Of a stretch of DNA of 64,000 nt, positions 32,751-42,501 are shown piece by piece. The stretch is from positions 186,001 through 250,000 of the forward strand of contig JAFLSY010000002.1 of assembly GCA_022510745.1 (NCBI GenBank), in the 5' to 3' direction. This DNA is from Lachnospiraceae bacterium (GTDB taxonomy: Bacteria > Bacillota > Clostridia > Lachnospirales > Lachnospiraceae). Every line of letters starts with the position of its first letter. The stretch's first letter is position 1. The translations under genes were made by a program, and so were the position numbers. Under the pieces are notes generated by a model. The model saw only the letters and a program-made list of their open reading frames with translations, did no database searches and was not told the DNA's origin.

Positions 32751-33116
32751 ATGTGTGAAGTTATCAGATTAGACATTAACGAAGATTATGCGTATACAGG
32801 GATTATTAAAGCAGGTGATTTTTGCTTTTTAAATTTTTGTGTGGGTAATGTGGGAGGTACTATAGAACAGCAAATAAACGGTGCCTTTGATGAAATGGAA
32901 AAAAGGTTAGCAATGCTGGGATTGACACTTGAAAATGTTATTCATATGGATTGTTTATTTAGAGATGTTTGGAATATTCCGGTGATGGAAAAGATCATTA
33001 AGGAAAGATTTCATGGAAAATATCCTGTTCGTAAGTCTATTCAGACCGAATTTGCACATTCGGGCGGGCCGGATGGATTACAATTTCAAGTTGACGCTGT
33101 TGCATATAACGTATAA
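32751..33116 (+). CDS. RidA/YjgF/UK114 family protein
   Basis: A 121-residue RidA-family protein. Classic RidA hydrolyses reactive enamine/imine intermediates; the key arginine is plausibly R in YPVRKSIQT, but the usual C-terminal glutamate motif is replaced (FQVDAVAYNV), and residues around AHSGGPDG are unusual, so it may belong to another Rid subgroup. The ATG at 32751 has GGAGAAAGAG upstream; an in-frame TTG at 32727 has none. Confidence 0.85.
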   Translation: MCEVIRLDINEDYAYTGIIKAGDFCFLNFCVGNVGGTIEQQINGAFDEMEKRLAMLGLTLENVIHMDCLFRDVWNIPVMEKIIKERFHGKYPVRKSIQTEFAHSGGPDGLQFQVDAVAYNV

Positions 33117-33145
33117 CCGCATTCATAAATGAATTGGTTTTGTAA

Positions 33146-33185
33146 AAGAATGCCCGTCTATTATTTTGATCAGACCGACATTCTT
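33146..33185 (-). terminator. Weak hairpin after the recombinase gene
   Basis: AAGAATG/CATTCTT and inner GTCT/AGAC arms; on the - strand the stem is followed by CTTTTAC. Could end the ttcA-recombinase transcript; the T-run is poor. Confidence 0.4.
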
Positions 33186-33197
33186 ATGCTTCACCCA

Positions 33198-34262
33198 TTA
33201 TTTACCCGCATTGTCTTCCCGTAACCTTACCACATTGGCTGCTGAACGGCGTCTTTCTTCCTCCATGGAGGCATAGTGCTTTCTCGTAGTGTTGACATCC
33301 TTATGTCCAAGCACATCGGCTACCAGATAAATATCGCCGGTTTCCCGGTAAAGACTGGTACCATAGGTACTACGCAGTTTGTGTGGCGTTATTTTTTTCA
33401 ATGTAGTGACCCTGGAGGCATATTTTTTTACAAGATTTTCGATAGAGCGAACTGCCATTCTGCGGTTCTGCATGGAAAGGAAGAGTGCATTTTCATGGCC
33501 GGTCTCGGGAATGATGTGTTTCCTCTGTTCTAAGTATTCCCGCAACGCCTGTTCTACCTCATCTCCAAAGTAAACTACGGCTTCATAGCCACCCTTTCTG
33601 CGAATCTTAATACCGTTATTTTCAAAATCCACATCATTTAGATCCAGCCCAACGCATTCTGATACACGAATACCGGTGCCTAAAAGCAGAGTCAATAATG
33701 CAACATCCCTTACTTTTGTTTTCTCGTGGTATGCCATTTCTTTTTTGGTGAGCTTGGTTCCGTTTTCTACCTGGTCCAACAGAGTGGCGACCTCATTCGG
33801 CTCCAGACGGATAATGGTTTTCTCGTGTAATTTCGGGACGGGTACCAATTCCGCCGTATTCTTTTCAATTCTTTCATTCTGAAAGTAATAATTATAAAAA
33901 CTGCGCAGACTGGAAAGTTTACGTGCCTTTCCACGTTCCGTATTGGTAATTTCCTTTCCCTCTTTTTCATAATAGCTGACGTAGGAGAGATACTCTTCAA
34001 TATCCTGTCGGGTGACCTGATTCAAAAGGGTAATGGGGAAATCCCGAATATCCATTTTTGCACAGACAGAATTGGTTTCATGTAAGAATTCAAAAAATAC
34101 CCGTACATCATAGGCATAGGCCAGCCGGGTTCTTGTGGAAGTAGTATCCGCAATCCCTCTGAAAAATTCTTGACAGAAGGGTGGGAGGGTATCCAATACG
34201 GCTCTCAGTTTTAAAATATTTTGTTTGTTTTGTGCGTCATGATAATTGTCATTATTAGGCAT
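33198..34262 (-). CDS. Tyrosine recombinase, XerS-like
   Basis: A 354-residue site-specific tyrosine recombinase. N-terminal SAM-like core-binding domain about 20-135; catalytic domain about 150-340 with R199 (GTGIRVSE), K223, H294-x-x-R297, H320 and the nucleophile Y330. Its length and long N-terminal part are closer to single-recombinase XerS systems than to the 300-residue XerC/XerD; the surroundings are housekeeping genes rather than an element, favouring a chromosome-dimer role. The start directly follows the ttcA stop (TAAATG), so the two are co-transcribed. Function as the dif recombinase is inference. Confidence 0.8.
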   Translation of the reverse strand: MPNNDNYHDAQNKQNILKLRAVLDTLPPFCQEFFRGIADTTSTRTRLAYAYDVRVFFEFLHETNSVCAKMDIRDFPITLLNQVTRQDIEEYLSYVSYYEKEGKEITNTERGKARKLSSLRSFYNYYFQNERIEKNTAELVPVPKLHEKTIIRLEPNEVATLLDQVENGTKLTKKEMAYHEKTKVRDVALLTLLLGTGIRVSECVGLDLNDVDFENNGIKIRRKGGYEAVVYFGDEVEQALREYLEQRKHIIPETGHENALFLSMQNRRMAVRSIENLVKKYASRVTTLKKITPHKLRSTYGTSLYRETGDIYLVADVLGHKDVNTTRKHYASMEEERRRSAANVVRLREDNAGK

Positions 34263-34979
34263 TTATTTTTCCCATCCTTTTAGATTACCACTGCGAATCG
34301 CAGTAAACATTCTTTCTTTTACTCCCGGATTCTCCAAGTTGATCTGTCTGACCAGCTGCTTAATATATTCCCGTTTTGTGTATCCGTCCGCTGGACAAGG
34401 GCTTTTCACAACGGGGACCTCATACTTATGTACAAAGCCAATGACATCGGCCTCGTTCATATACATTAATGGACGGATAACAGTCAGATCGGTTCTGTCA
34501 AGATATGTGACCGGAGAAAAGGTATGAAAACGTCCTTCATAGATCAGGGACATCATCATGGTTTCCACAACATCGTCCTTATGATGCGCATAGGCCACTT
34601 TATTACAGCCGGCTGCTTTTATGGCATCGTTAAGAGCACCTTTCCGCATTTTAGCGCATAGGGAGCAGGGGTTGCTTTCCTTTCTGTCCTCAAAAACAAT
34701 TTTTGCAATATCCGTATGAACAATTTGATATTCAACCTGTAATTCTTCACATAGAGACTGAATTCTATCCAGATTCAAGTTGGCAAATCCCAAATCTACG
34801 GTAACTGCTAAGATATCAAATTTTAACGGATAGAAGCGCCGTAAAGCAGAAAGCGCATAAAGAAGAGTCAGACTGTCTTTACCTCCCGAAATACCGATTG
34901 CAATTTTATCCCCGGCCGAAATCATATGATAATCATCTATGGCCTTGCGTACTATGCTAAGCACCTGCTGTAGTTTCAT
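34263..34979 (-). CDS. ttcA: tRNA 2-thiocytidine biosynthesis protein TtcA family
   Basis: An ATP pyrophosphatase of 238 residues with the PP-loop SGGKDSLTLL (residues 30-39) and iron-sulphur cysteines in PCSLCAKMRKG and SPCPADGY. TtcA thiolates C32 of some tRNAs; close relatives modify other positions, so the exact target is not certain. It heads a two-gene - strand operon with the recombinase. Confidence 0.88.
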   Translation of the reverse strand: MKLQQVLSIVRKAIDDYHMISAGDKIAIGISGGKDSLTLLYALSALRRFYPLKFDILAVTVDLGFANLNLDRIQSLCEELQVEYQIVHTDIAKIVFEDRKESNPCSLCAKMRKGALNDAIKAAGCNKVAYAHHKDDVVETMMMSLIYEGRFHTFSPVTYLDRTDLTVIRPLMYMNEADVIGFVHKYEVPVVKSPCPADGYTKREYIKQLVRQINLENPGVKERMFTAIRSGNLKGWEK

Positions 34980-35017
34980 TTTCGTTTACCTGTCCATATT
35001 TATTGTGTTTCTCTTAC

Positions 35018-35046
35018 ATTATACTTTTTTTTGAAATAGATTTCAT
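35018..35046 (-). promoter_or_regulatory. Possible ttcA promoter, ATGAAA-17-TATAAT
   Basis: On the - strand ATGAAA (35046-35041) and TATAAT (35023-35018), 39 bases before ttcA. The -35 lies in a 14-bp dyad TGAAAT-AG-ATTTCA (35032-35045). Confidence 0.45.
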
Positions 35047-35135
35047 CAATTTTCATAAAATTATCTGTTTTTCTTTTTCTGTTCGTGCTATACTTTATAA
35101 AAATGAAGCATGATTTTTAGCGGGAGAATAAAAAG

Positions 35136-36506
35136 ATGAAGATCAATATGAATAATAAATATATCAAATGGGGAGTTACGGCTTTTGGCGTAGTCGCGGC
35201 CAGTATCTGTTTTTATTATCTGATATTCCATATATCCAATATTTTAACTAATTTAAATAAAATAATGAACATTATAATGCCGGTATTAATAGGTCTGATT
35301 ATTGCTTATTTATTGACTCCCATATTAAATACATTGGAAAAAAATGTATTGAATCCGCTATTTGATCGCATGAAGTTGAAAAAGACGGAAAAAAGAGACC
35401 GATTGGTGCGTGGTATAGGAGTTATTCTGACGTCCCTTTTACTCATTTTGTTAATATATATACTGGTAGGGATGCTGGTTTCACAGATCGTTCCCAGTAT
35501 GCAGACTATTGTCAAAGATTTTGATACCTATGTTGATAATTTATCCTCCTGGCTGAACAAACTGCTAGAGGATAATCCTGATGTGAGAAACTATGTGCTT
35601 CCGCAGGTGGATAATCTGTCAAAAGAATTGGAAGAGTGGCTGGCTGATACCACAAATTTGCTTAGTAAATCCAGTGAAGTCTTAAAAACAGTATCCTTAA
35701 GTATTTTAAATATCCTAAAATTTATGTGGAATTTTGTGATTGGCTTTATTATTTCCATTTACGTGCTTTGCAGTAAAGAAACCTTTGCTTCACAAGGTAA
35801 AAAAGTGATTTATGCCGTCTTTGAGAGAAGTACGGCAAATACGGTATTGCGAGGGATTCGGTTTGTGCATCGCACCTTCAGCGGCTTTATCAGCGGTAAG
35901 GTATTGGACTCCGTTATTATCGGACTATTGTGTTTTATCGGCACCACATTATTGAATATTCCCTATGCGATGCTGGTAAGCGTGATTGTAGGTGTTACTA
36001 ATATTATTCCGTTTTTCGGACCGTATTTAGGTGCCATTCCCAGCGCGTTCCTGATTTTACTGGTAGATTTATCCCATCCGCAGAAATGTTTGTACTTTAT
36101 TCTTTTTATTTTAATTTTACAACAGTTTGACGGAAATGTACTGGGACCTAAAATTTTAGGAGATTCCACAGGTTTATCCGGCTTTTGGGTTATCTTTGCC
36201 ATCACGGTTTTCGGCGGTCTGTTTGGTATCCCGGGCATGATCATAGGCGTGCCTATTTTTGCCGTTATTTTTGCCAGTGTAAGATATTCCGTAAATCGTT
36301 CCCTGCGAAAGAAGGAACTGCCCATAACTTCCAATCTTTATTTAGAAATGGACTCTATTGATGAAAATAATACATTTTGTAAAGATGAGGAGAGCAGTAG
36401 TTCTAAACGGAAAGGTTCCGTTACCGGAAAGTCCACTGTGGTGGGCATATTGAATAAAATTAAGGATAAGAAAAATTTGAAAAAAGCAGATAAAACGGAG
36501 AAGTGA
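35136..36506 (+). CDS. AI-2E family transporter
   Basis: A 456-residue polytopic protein of the AI-2E/PerM family. Paired helices at each end flank a long polar helical stretch (about 115-185, [38 protein letters not shown]). The family core [24 protein letters not shown] and [24 protein letters not shown] is clear. Family members export AI-2 or act as Na+/H+ antiporters; the substrate here is unknown. The C-terminal 60 residues are charged and probably disordered. dtd starts one base after the stop. Confidence 0.88.
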   Translation: MKINMNNKYIKWGVTAFGVVAASICFYYLIFHISNILTNLNKIMNIIMPVLIGLIIAYLLTPILNTLEKNVLNPLFDRMKLKKTEKRDRLVRGIGVILTSLLLILLIYILVGMLVSQIVPSMQTIVKDFDTYVDNLSSWLNKLLEDNPDVRNYVLPQVDNLSKELEEWLADTTNLLSKSSEVLKTVSLSILNILKFMWNFVIGFIISIYVLCSKETFASQGKKVIYAVFERSTANTVLRGIRFVHRTFSGFISGKVLDSVIIGLLCFIGTTLLNIPYAMLVSVIVGVTNIIPFFGPYLGAIPSAFLILLVDLSHPQKCLYFILFILILQQFDGNVLGPKILGDSTGLSGFWVIFAITVFGGLFGIPGMIIGVPIFAVIFASVRYSVNRSLRKKELPITSNLYLEMDSIDENNTFCKDEESSSSKRKGSVTGKSTVVGILNKIKDKKNLKKADKTEK

Positions 36507-36507
36507 C

Positions 36508-36957
36508 ATGAAATTTGTAGTACAAAGGGTTTTATCGGCGAAGGTGTCGGTTGACGGTAATGTAGTAGGTAAGATTGGGCAGGGTTATCTGGTTTTTATC
36601 GGTATTTGCAGCACAGATACGGAGCAGATTGCTGATAAAATGGTGAAGAAGCTGATAGATCTCAGGATTTTCGAGGATTCGGAAGGAAAAACCAATCTTA
36701 ACTTAAAATCTGTAGCCGGAAGCCTGCTTTTGGTTTCCCAATTCACTCTATATGCTGACTGTAAAAAGGGAAATCGTCCCTCTTTTATCCGGGCAGGCGC
36801 TCCCGATATGGCCAATGCTTTATATGAATATATTATAGATGCATGTAAAAATGTGGTCCCCATTGTGGAACAAGGTATCTTTGGGGCGGATATGAAAATT
36901 GAGCTGTTAAATGATGGACCGTTTACCATTATACTGGATTCGGAAGAAATCTGTTAG
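36508..36957 (+). CDS. dtd: D-aminoacyl-tRNA deacylase Dtd
   Basis: Dtd removes D-amino acids (and glycine from tRNA-Ala) mischarged onto tRNA. The 149-residue sequence has the active-site motif [17 protein letters not shown] and the cross-subunit motif NDGPFTIIL. Starts [15 protein letters not shown] as in the family. Confidence 0.97.
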   Translation: MKFVVQRVLSAKVSVDGNVVGKIGQGYLVFIGICSTDTEQIADKMVKKLIDLRIFEDSEGKTNLNLKSVAGSLLLVSQFTLYADCKKGNRPSFIRAGAPDMANALYEYIIDACKNVVPIVEQGIFGADMKIELLNDGPFTIILDSEEIC

Positions 36958-37009
36958 GAGAAGAGATACAGGAACAGGATTTTGTGTTCACGACGAGGAG
37001 ATATTTTAT

Positions 37010-38578
37010 ATGGCATATTTTTTTCTGACCTTAGTATATACGTTATTCGTAACGTTAATGCTTCCGCTGATTACATATCTTACGATTGGTGATATCATAC
37101 CAAAAAGTATTTTTGTTCTGATTCTATTAATCCTCTGTTTTTCTTTAATGTGCGGATATGGATATATAATCACCAAAGCGAAACATCCCCGTAAACCAAT
37201 CAGTATGACGGGTATTTATCTGCCGTTATTTTTGCCGGTGATATGGTATTTGATATGTAGAGGAATTAGTAATATATTGGATTTATCCGGCAGTTTGGTT
37301 GAAGTTTTACTGGGATTTATCAGCTTTCATACATTTGGCGTTATTACGATTACCGGTTTTCTCAATTTACAAATACCCGGATTAAGTCAGTGGCATTCCA
37401 TATCACTTGGAAACTTGATTTATGATACTGTTCTTATTTTAGGCTTTTCGGTGGGAGAGAGGATTGCTGTACGTAAAACAGAAGCGGAGCGCAGACCCTT
37501 TTCCTATCATAAAAAGATTATTATTACGGCATCCATTCTTGTGATCACAGCCTATACAGCCAGTGAATTTATACTTTTTAAGCATCGTGAAAATATTGTG
37601 GAGTCTGCACATCCTTCCTACAATTTTTCTTATGCCGGAGGATATTCCAGTATTGATCTGTGGCCTTATGCCGTGGAAAATGAAGAAAATATTCTGGCAA
37701 AATTAGAAGAACCTTCTACCTTTATGATATCTGATCCGCAGGAAATGCCTATATTAGATGGGGCAGAAGCGGCATATCCTGTATATTCTGCCTTTGCCAA
37801 TGCCTGCTATGCCAATATTGGTGAAATTCAAGAAAAGGACGACGCTGTTGCAAATTCACCTAAGTCGGATATAGTCATGCCGATTCAGTTTACTAACACG
37901 ATTTATGCTTATAGAAAACTATTATCCGGTGAGGTAGATATTTTCTTTGGTGCAAAACCTTCACAAGAACAGCTTAAAATGGCAGAAGAAGCAGGAGTGG
38001 AACTGAAGTTGACACCGATTGGAAGAGAAGCTTTTGTTTTCTTTGTAAACGAGGAAAACCCGGTGGATAATTTGAGTTCTGAGCAGCTTAGAGCTATTTA
38101 TTCCGGTCAGATTAACAATTGGCGTAATGTGGGCGGTGTAAATCAAGGAATTCTTGCTTTCCAGCGTCCGGAAAATTCCGGCTCTCAGACCATGATGGAA
38201 TATTTTATGGGAGATACGCCTTTAAGAGAACCTCTGGAAGCGGAATATGAAACAGCAATGTTTGATACCGTAAGGCGTGTAGCGGAATACGAAAACAGTA
38301 CTTCCTCTTTAGGATACAGTTTTCGATATTATACCACCATTATGGTGGCCGATACAGACGAAGAAGCAACTGGTATCAAACTCCTGGCCGTAGATGGCAT
38401 ATATCCGGACACAGACAGCATTAAGTCCGGAGAATATCCATATGTTACGCAGCTTTATGCCATTACCGTAGCAAACAGAGAGGATGCAAAAAGCACAATT
38501 GAGCTATTTTTGGATTGGATGATCGGCCCCCAGGGACAGCAGATTGTTTCTGATACCGGATATGTAGCAATTCAGTAA
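37010..38578 (+). CDS. Membrane protein fused to a PstS-like substrate-binding domain
   Basis: A 522-residue protein with about five to six hydrophobic helices in the first 190 residues, then an outer domain (about 205-522) resembling PBP type II phosphate-binding proteins: LSSEQLRAIYSGQINNWRNVGG, FQRPENSGSQTMMEYFMG and a C-terminal WMIGPQGQQIVSDTGYVAI are characteristic of PstS-like folds. Free PstS proteins are lipoproteins; here the domain is tethered by a multi-helix membrane part, so it is more likely a sensor than a transport subunit (inference). No pst permease is nearby. ATG 37010 follows GAGGAG by nine bases; the frame is open further into dtd. Confidence 0.75.
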   Translation: MAYFFLTLVYTLFVTLMLPLITYLTIGDIIPKSIFVLILLILCFSLMCGYGYIITKAKHPRKPISMTGIYLPLFLPVIWYLICRGISNILDLSGSLVEVLLGFISFHTFGVITITGFLNLQIPGLSQWHSISLGNLIYDTVLILGFSVGERIAVRKTEAERRPFSYHKKIIITASILVITAYTASEFILFKHRENIVESAHPSYNFSYAGGYSSIDLWPYAVENEENILAKLEEPSTFMISDPQEMPILDGAEAAYPVYSAFANACYANIGEIQEKDDAVANSPKSDIVMPIQFTNTIYAYRKLLSGEVDIFFGAKPSQEQLKMAEEAGVELKLTPIGREAFVFFVNEENPVDNLSSEQLRAIYSGQINNWRNVGGVNQGILAFQRPENSGSQTMMEYFMGDTPLREPLEAEYETAMFDTVRRVAEYENSTSSLGYSFRYYTTIMVADTDEEATGIKLLAVDGIYPDTDSIKSGEYPYVTQLYAITVANREDAKSTIELFLDWMIGPQGQQIVSDTGYVAIQ

Positions 38579-38604
38579 TTTGTTTAGATTTGTGAGGAAA
38601 CCAA

Positions 38605-39330
38605 ATGGAAACAGAATCCAATGCACGGCTTCTCTACGAATGGAATGTCAAATATGATAAACTGGATTTTGCCATCAAGGAAGCTGAAATGCAGCTTGCC
38701 AGCGTCAATAAACGATTACGGATGCTGTGGTTTGATTTTTTTGCGTATGGCGGTATGATTGTTCTTCCATGGCTGCTGTTACTAGTATTATCATTGCTGC
38801 CGGATGACTCCAGTTCACTCATATTGATCCTTATTTCAGCATTCTATTCGTTATTATTAATTGTATACATATTATCACTGCCGTTTACTATAGCTTATTT
38901 CATTAAATCCATTGCAATGCTGATCTTAAACAATGAAGACCGGGCGGAATCAGACTTTATACCGCCCATACCGCAGGGAATACGCCGCGGTGTGAAAAAA
39001 GAACCTGAACGTACATATCGTCTGGAGCAAAAAAAGCTGCTTTATGTGCTGAGCCGTTATTATTTAAGCAGAGACAGTTTAAATGAGCTTCGCGGGCAAT
39101 TGGAGGCCGATTCTTGTACTATAACATTGGAAGAATTAAAAGAACAATTAAAAAACTGCGTATTATATGAAGATATCTATCCGGCAAATGCAAATATATT
39201 ATGGAAACGATATTTACCTTTATGTTATATAGCGTTTGCAGTTGTTTTGATCGGGATAGTCATAATGGTTATTTTATCATGGCTTGTACCCGGATCAGGG
39301 CTTGAACATATATATAATAGAGTTTCTTAA
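38605..39330 (+). CDS. Unknown membrane protein
   Basis: A 241-residue protein I do not recognise. It has an N-terminal helical, coiled-coil-like stretch (about 10-42), two membrane helices (about 47-66 and 73-103), a cytoplasmic charged region (about 112-200, with ERTYRLEQKKLLYVLSRYYLS) and a last helix (about 208-230). It follows the PstS-like fusion after 26 bases with GTGAGGAAAC upstream, so the two probably form one unit. Confidence 0.7.
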   Translation: METESNARLLYEWNVKYDKLDFAIKEAEMQLASVNKRLRMLWFDFFAYGGMIVLPWLLLLVLSLLPDDSSSLILILISAFYSLLLIVYILSLPFTIAYFIKSIAMLILNNEDRAESDFIPPIPQGIRRGVKKEPERTYRLEQKKLLYVLSRYYLSRDSLNELRGQLEADSCTITLEELKEQLKNCVLYEDIYPANANILWKRYLPLCYIAFAVVLIGIVIMVILSWLVPGSGLEHIYNRVS

Positions 39331-39432
39331 ATATATTATAAATTCCTCCATTTCGCTTATATCTATTCGTTAAACTCGCATTTTGCGCATAGTTGTATTT
39401 CTGCTCTTCAATGCCGAACTATTATAAAAGCT

Positions 39433-39464
39433 AAAACCCAAGCCAATTTTAAGGCCTGGGTTTT
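39433..39464. terminator. Bidirectional terminator overlapping the blaI 3' end
   Basis: AAAACCCAAGCC and GGCCTGGGTTTT pair around AATTTTAA. T-runs flank both sides. The hairpin includes the last four codons of the - strand blaI gene, and ends converging transcription from 39330. Confidence 0.85.
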
Positions 39465-39832
39465 GTTTGTGATTGTTTTAAAATATCATAGAGTTCTTGG
39501 ATTTCTTCTTCCGAAAGTGCTTGTTTTTGTGTCATGGCGCTGACCATGAGGCTGACGCTGCCTTTGTAGACACGATTTAAAAAGTTTTCGGTTTCTGTCT
39601 TTACAGCGTCATCCCGGTTAATGCATGGGCTATACATACGTAATTTTTCACTATTTTCACAGGTAATCAGCTTCTTCTCAGTCATTCTCTTTAACATGGT
39701 CAATGTGGTGCTTTTTGACCAACCCACATGTTCTTTTAGAGTATCTACGATTTCTCTGCCTGCTTGTGGGGCTTTTTCCCAGAGACAATCCATTACATGC
39801 CATTCCGCATTTGTTAGATTAATATTGGACAT
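39449..39832 (-). CDS. blaI: BlaI/MecI-type repressor (pair A)
   Basis: A 127-residue winged-helix repressor: LTNAEWHVMDCLWEKAPQAGREIVDTL and the recognition region VGWSKSTTLTMLKRMTEKKLITCEN, followed by a C-terminal dimer region with the cleavage-prone segment. In the model system BlaR1 leads to its proteolysis. It is the second gene of its operon, after the BlaR1-like gene, the reverse of pair B. No beta-lactamase gene is nearby, so targets other than its own promoter are unknown. Confidence 0.9.
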   Translation of the reverse strand: MSNINLTNAEWHVMDCLWEKAPQAGREIVDTLKEHVGWSKSTTLTMLKRMTEKKLITCENSEKLRMYSPCINRDDAVKTETENFLNRVYKGSVSLMVSAMTQKQALSEEEIQELYDILKQSQTKPRP

Positions 39833-39853
39833 TTGCTATGGTTCCTCCTATTT

Positions 39854-42385
39854 TCAGTTGGTTTTTGCTTCTTCAAATTGATTTGTAAAATGAATCAATA
39901 GATCACTTGTAAACACACTAGTTCCCGGATAGGAATCATTGCTTCCAGCATGGAAACAATTATCGTTTTCACGGTCGTAGATCACGCAGTTTCCATAGTC
40001 AAACTGGTACCAGCCATCTCCCATGTCCATCATACCACCGGCCCAGAATGTACCTTCACCGAGATTGTTTACGTCAGTATTTTCGTCCAATTTACAATAA
40101 TAGTCATAGCGGTAGACATCCAATGTGTGCGCTCCCATCCTGTAGGTACCGTAGAAATTAAGGTAAGTGATCTTCCAGTCCACCCATGGTATATATCGCT
40201 GTTCCTGGTCTACATTCACATTTGCTTCCACACACTGCACCGCATAATCTACAATATTATACTCCATGGTTAAGGCATTTTCAGGCACTCTTTCTAACGT
40301 CTCCGGTTGATTCCGCATATATTCCATGTAAGTCATACTTCTGTTTGCAGGCGGCATATCCCACCAATAGGTTACCTCCCACCCTAATTCATTTACAAGA
40401 GCTAAAGCTTTTCCTGTCAAATAAGGCGTAATCCCGTTCAACTGATACAGTAAGGCATTGTATAGCGCTTCCCGCAGAGTTTCCTCGGAATTAACTGATT
40501 GAAAAGCATCATCCCAATACCATATGGCAAAGGCGTTAGGTGTAAGAACACTGTTCTCATAATAGGTAGTAAACAGAACTTCACCAAAGATGCTGGTATC
40601 CATGATGATCACGGCTTTATCCAGATAGTCTTTTATCTCCATTGTATATGCAATCATATCTTCTATCGAAAAATTTTCGGTCATATACTCATACGGGCTC
40701 ATCCGTGTCAGTTCAGGACTGTATGGCATTGCAAAAAAGCTTAAATGATCTTCTGCAATCGTTTCTTGTTTCCAATCACTTGTATAGGTAAATACCAGAT
40801 ATTGATAAGAGACTACCTCCTGACCGAAATAGGGGCAATTGTCTATCAAATATCCTCTTCCGTTCTCTTCATAATAGCTGTATTGCGTATTGCCGGCATG
40901 TGCCTGCCCCGGTTCAAAAGTGGTAATCAGGGCATCTTCATTTAGCTCATCTCCTATCCTGAAGTTCTGCATATCGGCTGCATGAGCACCGTCATAGAGC
41001 GCAATCTGATAATATCCGGCTGTATTCTCTTCCACTGCTTTACGCAGAGCTTCGCTTTCTGTTAAGGAAGTGTCCAAGGGGGCATCATTTATATTGCTTA
41101 ACCGCAAAACATCTTTAATTCCGTCCCCATTCATATCTACAAGATAATCGTTGATGAATAATCCGTCCTCGGCCACCTGCGGAATCCTATCTACAGGTTC
41201 TGCCAAAGGCTCGTCTTTCGGCGTCTCCAAGGTGATATCTGCAGGTTCTTCTAACGGATTATTTTCCGGGGCTTCTGAACCGACAACAGATTCATCTTCT
41301 AAGCCTGCAGTCCGGTCCTCTTCTACTGTGCGTTTAGAATTTCCTGTAAAAGTAAAGACCAAAGCCCCAATACAAAGAATCACAACCGCTGCGGTTGAGC
41401 AGATAAAGAACTGCGGTCTCCCAGCAATGCGATTTATACGCTCCTTTAAATTGTTTTTTCCGCTGCTTAATGTGGTAGCACAGCTTAATACTGTACGATA
41501 GTCTATATTTTGAATAGAAAGACCGATCAATACTTTTCCGTACGCTTCCGCTTCTTCTGCGGAAAATGGACGGATAACGCTTTCATCACAAAATAATTCC
41601 GCATCCTGTTTACTGCAATATGCCGCTATCCATACAAGAGGATTATACCAGTGCAGAATCAGACACAACCCTCTGAAAAATGCCCAGATATGGTCCCTGT
41701 GGCGGTAATGGGTGTTTTCATGTTTTAAAATATAAGATAGAGTTACTTTATCCTCCGTATCATGATTCCTCACATAAATAGCAGGTTTAAAAAGGCCAAA
41801 CATGCAAGGAAAGGGAACATTTTCGGATGTATAAACGGGTAAAGACTGTCGATTTTGCAAGATTTCCGTCATTTTTCTTGATTTTTTGACATTTTTAACA
41901 AAATATAGGTTGGAACCCGCGATAATCAACAAAGCTGCTATCATACCAATATACCAGCATATGAAAAGCATTTTTTTGATGGACAAGGTATCAAAAAATG
42001 AGTTTTCTTTATTTTGCGGTATATCGCCATGATTTGCAACGATATGAGAACCGGCGGATTGTGTCTGCAGCGTCTGTAAAGGATTTGCAGTCGGTAACGG
42101 CTTTACAGATGACAAAGAATTGGACATTATTTCCTGCTGCATTGGCAGCCCTGCCCCATCGGCCTGTACTATTTGAATTTCGCTTTCCTGACGGGGAATA
42201 AAGTTCAAAAGACTAAAACTGCTGTCAAAGAAAGAAAAAGGCAGTAAAAGACGCAATAACACTAAAAACCAGATACTGTATCTGATTTTTGCCGTCAGCC
42301 ATTTCTTAAATATCAGCCGGATCAGAAGTACTAACAAAATGAAAATGCTCGAGGTCAGAATCCATTCTCCCATATTCAGGCCCAT
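39854..42385 (-). CDS. BlaR1/MecR1-type M56 peptidase sensor (pair A)
   Basis: An 843-residue membrane sensor. Helices at 8-25, 35-52 and about 145-165 and 330-350 surround an M56 zinc-protease domain with HENTH near residue 224 and the downstream ELFCDES motif that supplies the third ligand. The outer part (about 365-843) is not the penicillin-binding domain of BlaR1: it has an acidic proline-rich stalk, then a large novel domain with a calcium-site-like DMNGDGIKDVL motif, and no SxxK-type motif I can find. The signal sensed is unknown. AAGGAGAG precedes the ATG at 42385; blaI follows after 21 bases. Confidence 0.85.
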   Translation of the reverse strand: MGLNMGEWILTSSIFILLVLLIRLIFKKWLTAKIRYSIWFLVLLRLLLPFSFFDSSFSLLNFIPRQESEIQIVQADGAGLPMQQEIMSNSLSSVKPLPTANPLQTLQTQSAGSHIVANHGDIPQNKENSFFDTLSIKKMLFICWYIGMIAALLIIAGSNLYFVKNVKKSRKMTEILQNRQSLPVYTSENVPFPCMFGLFKPAIYVRNHDTEDKVTLSYILKHENTHYRHRDHIWAFFRGLCLILHWYNPLVWIAAYCSKQDAELFCDESVIRPFSAEEAEAYGKVLIGLSIQNIDYRTVLSCATTLSSGKNNLKERINRIAGRPQFFICSTAAVVILCIGALVFTFTGNSKRTVEEDRTAGLEDESVVGSEAPENNPLEEPADITLETPKDEPLAEPVDRIPQVAEDGLFINDYLVDMNGDGIKDVLRLSNINDAPLDTSLTESEALRKAVEENTAGYYQIALYDGAHAADMQNFRIGDELNEDALITTFEPGQAHAGNTQYSYYEENGRGYLIDNCPYFGQEVVSYQYLVFTYTSDWKQETIAEDHLSFFAMPYSPELTRMSPYEYMTENFSIEDMIAYTMEIKDYLDKAVIIMDTSIFGEVLFTTYYENSVLTPNAFAIWYWDDAFQSVNSEETLREALYNALLYQLNGITPYLTGKALALVNELGWEVTYWWDMPPANRSMTYMEYMRNQPETLERVPENALTMEYNIVDYAVQCVEANVNVDQEQRYIPWVDWKITYLNFYGTYRMGAHTLDVYRYDYYCKLDENTDVNNLGEGTFWAGGMMDMGDGWYQFDYGNCVIYDRENDNCFHAGSNDSYPGTSVFTSDLLIHFTNQFEEAKTN

Positions 42386-42416
42386 AAACGCTCTCCTTTT
42401 TCTAAACGCAAAAACG

Positions 42417-42463
42417 GTTTACATTGTAGACTCATTATAGCATACACAGTCTACAATGTAAAC
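42417..42463. promoter_or_regulatory. Double operator of pair A
   Basis: Two dyads, GTTTACATTGTAGAC (42417-42431) and GTCTACAATGTAAAC (42449-42463), are perfect inverted copies of each other, 32 bases centre to centre. Each contains TACA-N-TGTA, the core of Staphylococcus bla/mec operators. One covers the -35, the other lies just after the -10. Confidence 0.88.
42434..42462 (-). promoter_or_regulatory. Promoter of the pair A BlaR1-BlaI operon
   Basis: On the - strand TTTACA (42462-42457), 17-base spacer, TATAAT (42439-42434). Binding of the repressor to the two dyads would block it. Confidence 0.85.
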
Positions 42464-42501
42464 CATTAATCTTAATTATTTATATCCTCCATTGGTTCAA
42501 C

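Noticed and set aside
33198..34262. Integrase of a mobile element
   Set aside because: It is co-transcribed with ttcA among housekeeping genes; no attachment repeats, excisionase or cargo are visible.
35032..35060. dif site for the XerS-like recombinase
   Set aside because: AT-rich dyads are present but no arms matching known dif or difSL consensus could be confirmed by eye, and the -35 of ttcA lies here.
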